A stretch of DNA of 64,000 bases from JALHMI01 sp964598535 (GTDB taxonomy: Bacteria > Planctomycetota > Planctomycetia > Pirellulales > PALSA-1355), in assembly GCA_964598535.1 (NCBI GenBank), contig CAZRCI010000022.1:22639-86638 (forward strand), given 5' to 3'. The notes under the pieces were generated by a model. That model did no database searches and was not told the origin of the DNA. It worked only from the letters and a program-made list of their open reading frames with translations. Both the position numbers and the translations under genes were made by a program. Every line of letters starts with the position of its first letter. Within the stretch, counting starts at the first letter, position 1. This document shows positions 9,306-17,188 of the stretch, piece after piece.

Positions 9306-10120
9306 TTGCGATACTCGTCGAGCAGTCGGCCGGGCGTGCCCATGATGTTATAGCCACAGTCGACGTGCAGGATTTCGCCGGTGATGCCGTCTGAGTCTGG
9401 CGAGAGTAGAAACGCGCCGGTGCGGCCCACTTCGTCGTGCGTGACGTTGCGTCCCATCGGAGCCATCTTCTCGTAGAATTGCAGCATGTCTTCGACGCCC
9501 GCGCCGCGACCGGCAAGCGTCCGCAAGGGACCGGCCGAGAGGGCGTTCACGCGAATGCCGCGCGGTCCGAGGTCGAACGCCAGGTACTTCACCGCCGAGT
9601 CGAGCGCTGCCTTGCAAATGCCCATGACGTTATAGCCGGGCACCGCCTTCTCGCCGCCAAAGTAGGTCATCGTGGCGATGGCCGCACCGTCGGCCAAAAA
9701 CGGCCGAGCGGCGTTCGCCACGGCAATGAGGCTATAAGCGCTGATTTCCATCGCCATCAGAAAACCGGCCCGGCTGGTTTCGATCGTTTCGCGTTTGAGA
9801 TCCTCCATCGAGGCGAACGCGATCGCATGCAGCAGGAAGTCGATCTTGCCGAACTCCTGGCCGGCGTGGGCCATGACCTCTTGAATCTGCTGATCGTTCT
9901 GAACGTCGAGAGGAACCAGAAACTTGGCGGCGGGATGGTTGTCCGTGAGCAGAGAGACCCGGCGGCGATTCCGCTGCCGCTCGTCATCAGGACGATCCGG
10001 CAAATGCGTAAACCCACACTGGCCGCCTTGCTCCATGACACGCTGGGCAATGGCCCAGGCGATCGAATGATCGTTGGCCACCCCCAGAATCAGCCCCTTT
10101 TTGCCTTCGAATGAGCCCAT
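9302..10120 (-). CDS. fabI: Enoyl-[acyl-carrier-protein] reductase (NADH)
   Basis: 272 aa from the ATG at 10120, preceded by a good AAGGAG ribosome site 7 bases away; a longer frame to 10171 has no support. FabI features are GLILGVANDHSIAWAIA (divergent dinucleotide site), the catalytic GYNVMGICKA (Y-x6-K) with a second Tyr ten residues before, and a C-terminal NIMG region. It reduces trans-2-enoyl-ACP in the last step of each fatty-acid elongation cycle. It is co-transcribed with the overlapping Nudix gene. Confidence 0.93.
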   Translation of the reverse strand: MGSFEGKKGLILGVANDHSIAWAIAQRVMEQGGQCGFTHLPDRPDDERQRNRRRVSLLTDNHPAAKFLVPLDVQNDQQIQEVMAHAGQEFGKIDFLLHAIAFASMEDLKRETIETSRAGFLMAMEISAYSLIAVANAARPFLADGAAIATMTYFGGEKAVPGYNVMGICKAALDSAVKYLAFDLGPRGIRVNALSAGPLRTLAGRGAGVEDMLQFYEKMAPMGRNVTHDEVGRTGAFLLSPDSDGITGEILHVDCGYNIMGTPGRLLDEYRK

Positions 10121-10404
10121 GCGAATCTCCTTATTCTGAGTCCGGAAGCGAGTCACAGCCCCCTCGCACAATTTCCGGATCTGGCCAAGCGGTTAGCGGA
10201 AAAGGCCAAGAATACCGCCTCGGGCCAGAATGCTCAACTTCGCCTGACCGATATAGATTGACTTCATACAGCGGCGACTAAAAATCAATTTGACTCAAAA
10301 CCCCGAGTGCATAGCATTGATTCGACAACAAGCAGTAGCCCTACGTGTCACAAAATACCCCCAAAACGAGCTCTACCTGTCACCTCAACAGGACAATCCT
10401 GGCT

Positions 10405-12363
10405 ATGGCAACAGCGTCTGACCCCTCGAACGCGACCATCGAAACCATTGCCCAACCATGGGATAGAGCCGCAATCCAGCTCCTGCGCGCGGGTTCTGGG
10501 GCGGAGTCGACCGCAAGCTTCTTAGCGCATGGGCTCCCAATCGTCGTTCAGTCGGTGGCGGCTGAATATGCCGCGGTCGCGCGATTTGAACAGGGCCAGT
10601 GGCAGACGCTGGGCGACTCGGGCCGGCCGCGACAACTGCCGCACGCTCTGCTGGCCGATGCCTTGGATAGCGAAAGCCCGCGGACTGCGGACGTCTGGAT
10701 GGGCCTACCGCTCGCCGCGCGAACCGGCACCGGCGAGGTGCTTGCTCTCTGCTTTTCGAGGAGCAACGCACGCACGCTGGCGACCCTCGACTTGGGGCCG
10801 CTGGCCGATACTCTGGCCGAGGCGCTGGCTTGGTCGCGTTCGACCGAACGGGCTCGCCACCGGATCGAACGCCTGGAAGCGATCGCCGAAATCACCGGCC
10901 GATGGAATCGAACCGGAGCCATGGAACCGCTCTTGGTCCAAATGGCCGAAACGGCCACGCGACTGCTCAAGGCGGACCGGGCCAGCATTTTCCTGTGGGA
11001 CCGCCCGAACCAGACCTTGGTGGCGCGACCCGCGCTGGGCTTGAAAGACCATGAACTTCGCATCCCAGACGACTTGGGGGTCGTCGGCCAGGTCGTGCAT
11101 GCCGGCCAACCCCGCCGGATTCGAATGTCCGAGGGCGCCGAGATCGACCGCCAAGTCGATCGCAGTCAGAACTACCTGACGCGCACGCTGCTGTGTGTTC
11201 CACTGCACGGCGGCGACGGCCAGGTGTTAGGGGCGTTCGAGGTTATCAACAAACTGGCCGGCGAATTCACGGCCGACGACGAGCAGGCGCTGGTGGAACT
11301 GGCCGGGCATGCCGCCGTGGCCTTGGAAAATACGCAACATTTCGAGCAATTGCTCTCGCGTCACAAGCATGTCGTCGAGCAGGCAGCGGAAAACGTGGCG
11401 CTCGTGGGTCATAGCCCCGCGGTCGACGCGCTGCGCTCGACAATCAATCGTGTCGCCGGGACAGACCTGGCCATCCTGATCCTCGGCGAAAACGGAACCG
11501 GTAAAGAAGTCGTCGCCCAATCGATTCATTACCAAAGCCGCCGCCGCGTGGAACCGTTTGTCGCCGTCAACTGTGCCGCCATCACCGAAACGCTGCTCGA
11601 AAGCGAACTGTTCGGCCACGAAAAAGGAGCGTTTACCGATGCTCATGAAAGCCGGGCCGGCAAGTTCGAACTGGCCTCTGGCGGTACGTTGTTTCTCGAC
11701 GAAATCGGCGACTTGAGCCTGGGCGGCCAGGCAAAACTGCTGCGTGTGCTGGAAGAGAAAATCGTGGTGCGCGTGGGCGGCTCGCGCCCCATCCACACCG
11801 ACGCGCGCGTGGTCGCCGCGACCAACCAGGACCTTGCGCAGATGGTACGCGAGAAGCGTTTTCGCCAGGACCTATACTTTCGCCTGAACGTGGTCACGAT
11901 GTCGCTGCCGCCGCTGCGCGAGCGGGGGGACGATATCATGCTGCTGGCCGAACACTTTTTGGATGATTTTTGCCGCAAGGCCCATCGCAAGCGCCTGAAG
12001 TTTTCGGCCGCGGCCCGCTCGCGACTCGAAGGCCACCCCTGGCCGGGCAATGTACGCGAGCTGCGCAACTTGATGGAACGCCTGGCATACCTATTGCCGG
12101 GCGACCGCGTGGAGTCGGAAGACCTGGCGTTCATTCTCAATCCGGCGGGCGAAGGGCCGCCCGTCGCCGGGCTCGATCTACCACTATCGGCAGCGACCGA
12201 CCATTTCCAGATCGAGTACATCAAGAAGCACATCCAGCGTGCCCGCGGTAATATGAGCGAGGCGGCAAAGCGGATGGGCCTGCACCGCTCAAACCTGTAT
12301 CGCAAGATGCGCCAGCTTGGAATGCCCACGGCCGAGACGGGCTTCGAAACCGAGGCGCCCTGA
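10405..12363 (+). CDS. Sigma-54-dependent activator with GAF sensor
   Basis: 652 aa from the ATG at 10405; a GTG at 10345 is in frame. The N-terminal ~330 residues contain a degenerate and then a clear GAF domain (roughly residues 150-310: MAETATRLLKADRASIFLW ... GAFEVINK). The AAA+ domain has Walker A GENGTGKE near residue 360, the sigma-54 contact loop GAFTDA near 408 and Walker B GGTLFLDEIGDL. A Fis-type helix-turn-helix (NMSEAAKRMGLHRSNLYRKM) ends the protein. There is no receiver domain, so activation is probably by a ligand or redox signal on GAF. It diverges from fabI, and its target promoters are not visible. Confidence 0.9.
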   Translation: MATASDPSNATIETIAQPWDRAAIQLLRAGSGAESTASFLAHGLPIVVQSVAAEYAAVARFEQGQWQTLGDSGRPRQLPHALLADALDSESPRTADVWMGLPLAARTGTGEVLALCFSRSNARTLATLDLGPLADTLAEALAWSRSTERARHRIERLEAIAEITGRWNRTGAMEPLLVQMAETATRLLKADRASIFLWDRPNQTLVARPALGLKDHELRIPDDLGVVGQVVHAGQPRRIRMSEGAEIDRQVDRSQNYLTRTLLCVPLHGGDGQVLGAFEVINKLAGEFTADDEQALVELAGHAAVALENTQHFEQLLSRHKHVVEQAAENVALVGHSPAVDALRSTINRVAGTDLAILILGENGTGKEVVAQSIHYQSRRRVEPFVAVNCAAITETLLESELFGHEKGAFTDAHESRAGKFELASGGTLFLDEIGDLSLGGQAKLLRVLEEKIVVRVGGSRPIHTDARVVAATNQDLAQMVREKRFRQDLYFRLNVVTMSLPPLRERGDDIMLLAEHFLDDFCRKAHRKRLKFSAAARSRLEGHPWPGNVRELRNLMERLAYLLPGDRVESEDLAFILNPAGEGPPVAGLDLPLSAATDHFQIEYIKKHIQRARGNMSEAAKRMGLHRSNLYRKMRQLGMPTAETGFETEAP

Positions 12364-12495
12364 ATGTGAGGAACGTCAGGATCGCCGCGGACCGTCGCCC
12401 TGGGCTGCGTAACAAAAGCCTCCGATCCCCCTTGCCGCCAGCGCCTGGGTCGGTAGGATGAACGCTGGCGAGTGGCAGCCGCCGCCCGCCGGTTC

Positions 12496-12568
12496 GCTCC
12501 CTTAGCTCAATTGGCAGAGCATCTGACTCTTAATCAGAGGGTTGTTGGTTCAAGTCCAACAGGGAGCA
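12496..12568 (+). tRNA. tRNA-Lys (anticodon CUU)
   Basis: A 73-base cloverleaf. Acceptor arm GCTCCCT pairs with AGGGAGC, the D-arm is GCTC...GAGC, the anticodon stem TCTGA/TCAGA encloses the loop CTCTTAA (anticodon CTT), and the T-arm GTTGG/CCAAC holds the TTCAAGT loop. The discriminator base is A and the CCA tail is not encoded. Confidence 0.96.
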
Positions 12569-12921
12569 CTACTGAAAAAACCTTGCCGCAATTGCAGTTG
12601 CGGCAAGGGCTCTCTAGCAACGAGAGCCTCGTTTGAGCCCCCCGGTCAGGATTCGGGTCAGGAATCAAAACGAGGTTTTCGCCCCCTGTCTCACAAGCCT
12701 ACCGTCTGGTGGAACGCGCAGAAGCGCACCTGGTGTACGGATTTCGGCGGGCAACGTCGCACGCTGGCCAAGAGCAATCGGGCTCGCGCGCCTAAGTTCG
12801 CAACGGCTGGAAGCCGCGTTTGCGTTTATTGCCCGCGGCACGCCACTGCTGCGCGGCGGGAAACAATTCGGAGCGGCATTTATCGAGTTGTTGACCGTCG
12901 CGAAAGGCGAAACGGATCGGT
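12569..12921. other. Noncoding stretch after tRNA-Lys with hairpins
   Basis: 353 bases without a convincing gene. It opens with an A6 run and a perfect 11-bp hairpin (12574-12608), followed by a second short hairpin GCTCTC/GAGAGC (12609-12627). A plus-strand frame around 12700-12790 reads KPTVWWNAQKRTW then GGQRRTLAK, which vaguely recalls the N-terminus of tyrosine recombinases, but it is too short to call. Otherwise I see nothing. Confidence 0.4.
12574..12608 (-). terminator. Hairpin terminator beside tRNA-Lys
   Basis: CCTTGCCGCAA (12581-12591) and TTGCGGCAAGG (12598-12608) pair perfectly over a 6-base loop. The A6 run before it becomes a T-tract on the minus strand, so it best terminates minus-strand transcripts such as that of the outer-membrane protein. 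It may also help end the tRNA transcript on the plus strand. Confidence 0.6.
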
Positions 12922-14553
12922 TCACCAGCGAATCTGATGCTGCATATAGAACAGTTCCGGCGACATATCGGGGCCGGTTTCGCGAATAAAGCTGCCGGGA
13001 AAGAGCTTGGAGAATCCGATCAGGATATCCTGGTGCGCGGTCAGGTGGAAATTGACCAACACGTCGAGTTCGTCGCCCACGTCGGTGCCCGCCGCGCCGG
13101 TGGGATCGGTCCGCATCGGCACTCCACCCGCGCTGAAGAGCGGCGAACGGGCCTGTGCCAGGTGGAAATTGTGATACTGCATCAGCACGTAGATCCAGTT
13201 CGTCGGAAAAAATACCAGTTGCAGGTTGAAGTCCTGGATGTTCTGTCGCGCGACCAGGTCCAGGTAACCGAGATAGTAGTGGCCGAACGGATACAGCTGG
13301 TTGAACGTGCCGAATGTTTCGCCGGCTCCCGGCTGTGCATCGCCGGAGGCGAAATCGTAGTAGGCCCAGATTTGCGGAGTCATCTCGACGTCCTTGAAGT
13401 TGTGGCCGATGCCGGTCGACGAGGAGGCGGCCCGCAGCCGCTGGTTCGAGAAACGGCCGACTTGCAGCATTCCCTCGGCGTCGAACAGCCAGGTGTTGTC
13501 GATATCGCCGACGATTCGCGTGCCGAGCGTCGTCACGTTCTGTCCGCCCAGCACCCCTCCTTCGCCGGCAAATACCGGGTTGGAGTTCTCGAGGTTAAGC
13601 ACGTAGAGATCCCAGAACCGCCCCGGCTTGCTGCGATAAGTGGCCCAGGCCCCGCTGAAATTCTGGCGTTCATCGGGCGAATCGAAATACGTGGGGTTGG
13701 GCAGGATCGGCTGTAGCCAGAAGGCGGTTAGATCCCATTTCTCACCCTTGTGAAAGGCGCGCACGCCCTGAAACGTGCGCAGCGTGTTGGCCCACTCCAG
13801 GTTCGACACCAGCCGCTGCGAGCCGAGGCAGAGCTCCTGCCGGCCGCCGCGCAGGTAGACGGGCCGATCATCCCATTCGAAGAGCTTGAGATCGACGTAC
13901 AAATCGACCAGATCCGAGCGATTCCGGTCGATCGGCAAATGCGGCAGCTCGTGTCCAAACTGCTGCGCGTCGAGATACTGAACGAAGAAGCCAAAATCCT
14001 CGCCGTGGTAGAGCGAGCCGTAAACGAGCGTGCGAAGTTGCTCATAGCGGTTGACCGTCTGCGTGAGCCGACTGTCGATCTCACTCATGTAGCGATCACG
14101 AAATTCGCCACCCGTGGAAAACAGCCACCGGTCTCCAATCCGTCGGCGTTTGAGAAATTCGGTCCCCATGAAATAGGTGTTGTCCGGCGCGTCGAGATAA
14201 CGGAAGTCGGCGTCGTAAAAAGGAAAAGGCTTAAGGCTGATCCGGCCCCAGGGAAACGGCGGCGGATTCTCGCGAACCTCGCCGGTGAGAAAGTCCCAGG
14301 CCGAGTAATAGCCGGGGCCATTTGGCAGGACGGGAAACATTCCGAGCCGAGGAAAGACGGACAGCGGCGGTGTGTTGGCGAACGGATCGGCGGCGGCCGT
14401 CTGCTGCCCGGCCAGCCTGCCGGGACTGGTCAGCGGTTGCGTTGGAATCAGGGAGATGTCGGCATGGGCGGCCCCCTCGTCCGCGCGAAGCGGACGATCC
14501 GTTGCGAGTGAGCAGACGGCCAGTAGGAGAAGAATCAGGGCACTACCGCGCAT
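12922..14553 (-). CDS. Alginate-export-type outer-membrane beta-barrel
   Basis: 543 aa with a signal peptide (MRGSALILLLLAVCSLA) and then many alternating aromatic strands. The central part (WLFSTGGEFRDRYMSE; RNRSDLVDLYVDLKLF; VYLRGGRQELCLGSQRLVS; WANTLRTFQGVRAF) matches the alginate_exp family (AlgE-like porins). The last residues are hydrophobic/aromatic (YMQHQIRW), as expected for barrel assembly. In planctomycetes this family is not tied to alginate itself, and no alg genes are nearby, so treat it as a porin of unknown substrate. Confidence 0.82.
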   Translation of the reverse strand: MRGSALILLLLAVCSLATDRPLRADEGAAHADISLIPTQPLTSPGRLAGQQTAAADPFANTPPLSVFPRLGMFPVLPNGPGYYSAWDFLTGEVRENPPPFPWGRISLKPFPFYDADFRYLDAPDNTYFMGTEFLKRRRIGDRWLFSTGGEFRDRYMSEIDSRLTQTVNRYEQLRTLVYGSLYHGEDFGFFVQYLDAQQFGHELPHLPIDRNRSDLVDLYVDLKLFEWDDRPVYLRGGRQELCLGSQRLVSNLEWANTLRTFQGVRAFHKGEKWDLTAFWLQPILPNPTYFDSPDERQNFSGAWATYRSKPGRFWDLYVLNLENSNPVFAGEGGVLGGQNVTTLGTRIVGDIDNTWLFDAEGMLQVGRFSNQRLRAASSSTGIGHNFKDVEMTPQIWAYYDFASGDAQPGAGETFGTFNQLYPFGHYYLGYLDLVARQNIQDFNLQLVFFPTNWIYVLMQYHNFHLAQARSPLFSAGGVPMRTDPTGAAGTDVGDELDVLVNFHLTAHQDILIGFSKLFPGSFIRETGPDMSPELFYMQHQIRW

Positions 14554-14981
14554 GGCATGTTGTCAGACTCATTCGCTCGGGAAAATGCCAGCCGTCTTCG
14601 GCCAGATGGAGGGAGAGGAAGCTCTGGCCCTAGAACAGCAATCGGGTAACCCGCGCTGTGCATATGACCGGAAAAGGTGTGCGGACTTGGCAAAATCGGC
14701 GCGGACGAGGTCCGTGCGCCGCGCCCACCTTGCGGAACCGGCAAATTTTGGCGCGGTCCGGAAACTTACGGCCGAGTTCCAAGAGCAAGGGCGCTAACGA
14801 CTCCTTGCCGCGGCGCAAAATGAATGGTTATTTTCAGCCGGGCTGCGTCCGGCGGGGTTGCTAGCAGCGGGGTGGCAAAAAAGCCGGGAAATTTGCAGGA
14901 ATAATAGGGGCAATCGCCCGAATGTAAACCTGGCCTGCAACGACTTACGGGAGCAATTTGAGGAATTTTTGCTGAAAACTG

Positions 14982-15009
14982 TTGACGTGGCCGTCCAGTT
15001 GTATAGACT
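14982..15009 (+). promoter_or_regulatory. Candidate housekeeping promoter for the PEP-CTERM gene
   Basis: TTGACG (14982-14987), a 16-base spacer and TAGACT (15004-15009) match the -35/-10 consensus at 5 and 4 of 6 positions. Transcription would start near 15016, giving a leader of about 335 bases. Confidence 0.45.
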
Positions 15010-15054
15010 ATGCGGACGTGATTGAATCTACAGCCTTGCCCTCATTCATTACCT

Positions 15055-15146
15055 TTGGAGCACGCTAATGATTGCCGGACAGAACGGTGCTTCTGTCGCA
15101 TTAGTGTGTGTTGCTGCGCTCCAACGGTACGCGATTTAGATCGCGT
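15055..15146 (+). ncRNA. Structured 5' leader with nested stem-loops
   Basis: Three nested arms are visible: TTGGAGC/GCTCCAA (15055-15061 with 15118-15124), CTAATG/CATTAG (15065-15070 with 15099-15104) and ACAGA/TCTGT (15079-15083 with 15092-15096). A separate hairpin ACGCGAT/ATCGCGT follows at 15129-15146. The arrangement is not one I recognise as a known riboswitch. It lies in the untranslated leader of the PEP-CTERM gene. Confidence 0.45.
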
Positions 15147-15351
15147 TATCTCTCGGCAAGTTCCTTGGGAACGCGTTTGTTTTCCCAATGGTTTCTCTTG
15201 GCCTACGAGCACGGCCGATCATATCTAATGTCGCGGTAGGCATCATTCCGATAGCGTGTTTCGCAATGCATCACCCGTGCATCGCGTTGCAAACGGCAAA
15301 GCGCTCGTCGAGCGTCTCCATCGGTCTGTGCGGCAATCGTGGCAAACACCT

Positions 15352-16020
15352 ATGACGCAATCCACGTTTGTTAGATTAAGACGGCTAGCGCTGATGTCAT
15401 GCGCGGCTGTCGCTTGGCTTGCCACATCGCAAGCTGAAGCAGGAACCATTACCGGCGTCGGCGCGATTGGCGGCACGGGCCTCGGATTCGTGGCCGTTCC
15501 CGTCGTCACGACGCCAAATCCCGGAGTTGCCGACGACACGAACAACATCGGGGTACCCATCAAGCGTTTCGACACGAACGGGTATATCGATATCGAGTTT
15601 CTCGTACGGAATTCGGAGCCTGCCGGGACCACCGAGTACCAGATCTTCGAAGCCGTCGACAATAACACCGGCATCAATTGGATCGCCTACACCGTCGAGC
15701 TAGGCTTCGGCCTTGGCACCGGGTTCCAAATTGCGGATCCGTCGCTGGGGTTGACGTTTGACGCGCCGAATTTCAGCCCGACGCCGAATTCCTCGGCATT
15801 CTCGCAAGTGCTCACAACCCCCGTGCAACTCGTTTTTTCGAACGGCTTGCAGGCGACCGGTTCGGAGACCTACCAGTTCTGGATCGACGTGCCGGAGGGC
15901 ATCACGAGCTTTACGCTACGCCAGTATCCCCAGCCGATTCCAGAGCCGGGTACATTGGCCTTGGCCGCAATGGCCATCGGCACGCTGGGCTTCGTGAAGT
16001 TCCGCCGTCGACGGGGCTAA
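15352..16020 (+). CDS. PEP-CTERM sorting-domain exported protein
   Basis: 222 aa from the ATG at 15352 (MTQSTFVRLRR). A signal peptide with basic N-terminus and hydrophobic core ends near AEAG. The C-terminus has the full PEP-CTERM tripartite signal: PIPEPGT, a hydrophobic helix (LALAAMAIGTLGF) and a basic RRRRG tail. Such proteins are processed by an exosortase at the cell surface and are usually linked to exopolysaccharide. No exosortase is in this window. The central domain (about residues 30-190) is unrecognised, with no Cys. A strong terminator follows the stop. Confidence 0.85.
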   Translation: MTQSTFVRLRRLALMSCAAVAWLATSQAEAGTITGVGAIGGTGLGFVAVPVVTTPNPGVADDTNNIGVPIKRFDTNGYIDIEFLVRNSEPAGTTEYQIFEAVDNNTGINWIAYTVELGFGLGTGFQIADPSLGLTFDAPNFSPTPNSSAFSQVLTTPVQLVFSNGLQATGSETYQFWIDVPEGITSFTLRQYPQPIPEPGTLALAAMAIGTLGFVKFRRRRG

Positions 16021-16054
16021 TCGTCAATCGAGAGTCCCTGAAGTACATAACACG

Positions 16055-16097
16055 CGAGCCGGTCGGAATCTTTTGAATCCGACCGGCTCGTTGTTTT
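16055..16097 (+). terminator. Rho-independent terminator of the PEP-CTERM gene
   Basis: CGAGCCGGTCGGA (16055-16067) and TCCGACCGGCTCG (16078-16090) pair perfectly and are followed by TTGTTTTTT. Confidence 0.9.
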
Positions 16098-16113
16098 TTG
16101 AGGATCGCTCAGG

Positions 16114-16147
16114 CTAGCAGGTGCTGACTTTTCCGGCAGCCTGCTAG
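16114..16147 (-). repeat. Stop-codon-linked repeat, copy 1
   Basis: Read on the minus strand, this begins TAGCAGGCTGCC and continues GGAAAAGTCAGCA; its first three bases are the stop codon of the H1-like gene. The flanks CTAGCAGG and CCTGCTAG (16140-16147 and 16114-16121) form an inverted repeat. A nearly identical copy is at 51348-51372. Confidence 0.6.
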
Positions 16148-16923
16148 GACTTCTTTCCACTCGCGTCGCGGCGGGCCTGCGACCTTTTGCCGCGAGCAGA
16201 GGTGTGCCCAATCACTCGGCTCGTCTTGCCACTTTCGGCCAGCCGGGCCTGCTTCGCTTTAGCGGTGACTCTGGCTCCTTTGCCCTTGCTGGGTTTCGAC
16301 ACCCCGGCGACCGCGGGCGGAACCTGTTTGGTGATCTTCTTTTTGGTCGTTGCCGACTTCTTGACGGGCTTGGACGAAACGGCTTCGGCCTTGGGCTTCG
16401 TAGCAGCGGCCTTCTTGGCCGGGGCCTTCTTCTTGGCTGGCTCGGCACTACGCTGAGAGAGGCTCGCCGCGGCATGTAGCACGGTGTTTTTCACGGCCTT
16501 GGCGCCCCGGTTGAGTACCTCGCCTACGAGGGCCAGTTCATTCCGAATCGCGGCCCGAGTGCTCCGGTGCCCGACGGCGCGAGACTTTTTCGAGGGTGTT
16601 TTGGACTTCTTGGCGGCGGGCTTGGCGCCCTTGGCTTCGAGATCGGCCTGGCGAGCCTCGAAGGCGGCCAGCGCCTCGCGGAAAATCTCGGCTTTGAGCT
16701 GCGTATTCGAATCGGCAGCGGCAACTCCCTTGACCCGATTCTGCTGGCGAACCTGCTTATGGAGTTGGCCCTGCCATTTGTCCGAGAGCTTGCGAGCACG
16801 GGCCTTGGCTTGTTTTACTTGGGCGAGCGAGAGGGCCTTGATCTGTGGAGGACGACTGTTGCGGACGAGGTCCGCTTCTGACGATGTGCAAAGTGCCTTG
16901 ACTTTTGCAGCGGGGACCGGCAT
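16144..16923 (-). CDS. Histone-H1-like Lys/Ala-rich protein
   Basis: 259 aa, very basic. Residues 1-110 are predicted helical, with charged KQAKARARKLSDKW and KAEIFREALAAFEARQADLEAK stretches. Residues 110-220 are rich in AKK, PAKK and TKPK repeats, like H1-type or HU-tail nucleoid proteins. Two related blocks, SRAVGHRSTRAA (about 123) and SRVIGHTSARGKR (about 235), share the pattern S-R-x2-GH-x-[ST]-x-R. DNA binding is inferred from composition only. The TAG stop is the first bases of a dispersed repeat. Neighbours give no functional hint. Confidence 0.72.
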   Translation of the reverse strand: MPVPAAKVKALCTSSEADLVRNSRPPQIKALSLAQVKQAKARARKLSDKWQGQLHKQVRQQNRVKGVAAADSNTQLKAEIFREALAAFEARQADLEAKGAKPAAKKSKTPSKKSRAVGHRSTRAAIRNELALVGEVLNRGAKAVKNTVLHAAASLSQRSAEPAKKKAPAKKAAATKPKAEAVSSKPVKKSATTKKKITKQVPPAVAGVSKPSKGKGARVTAKAKQARLAESGKTSRVIGHTSARGKRSQARRDASGKKS

Positions 16924-17188
16924 CGAATGACTCCTTCGTAGTTGGTCGAAACAAGACGAATGTGCAACCTAGCAAAATTGCGCTGTTTGTGCGATGAATT
17001 TTGACGCGCCGCGCGTTGCGGCCCCCTGAAGGGCCATTGAATTCCGTTACAAGCTTACGTCGTCTTTTGCCCGGCGATGAGGGCCCCGGAGCCGACGAGA
17101 ACGGAGAGGGTGGCGACGGCGCACGACGAACTAAATACTCATTGAACGTTTGCCAACGGCTCGCAAAAACCACCTGTTTTTCGGGTAC

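Larger units (their letters stand above)
14554..15351. promoter_or_regulatory. Long intergenic and leader region upstream of the PEP-CTERM gene
   Basis: Nearly 800 bases with no supportable gene. The left 430 bases show nothing I can name. The right part has a candidate promoter at 14982-15009 and a roughly 340-base leader holding nested stem-loops at 15055-15146. The leader contains short open frames only. Confidence 0.5.
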
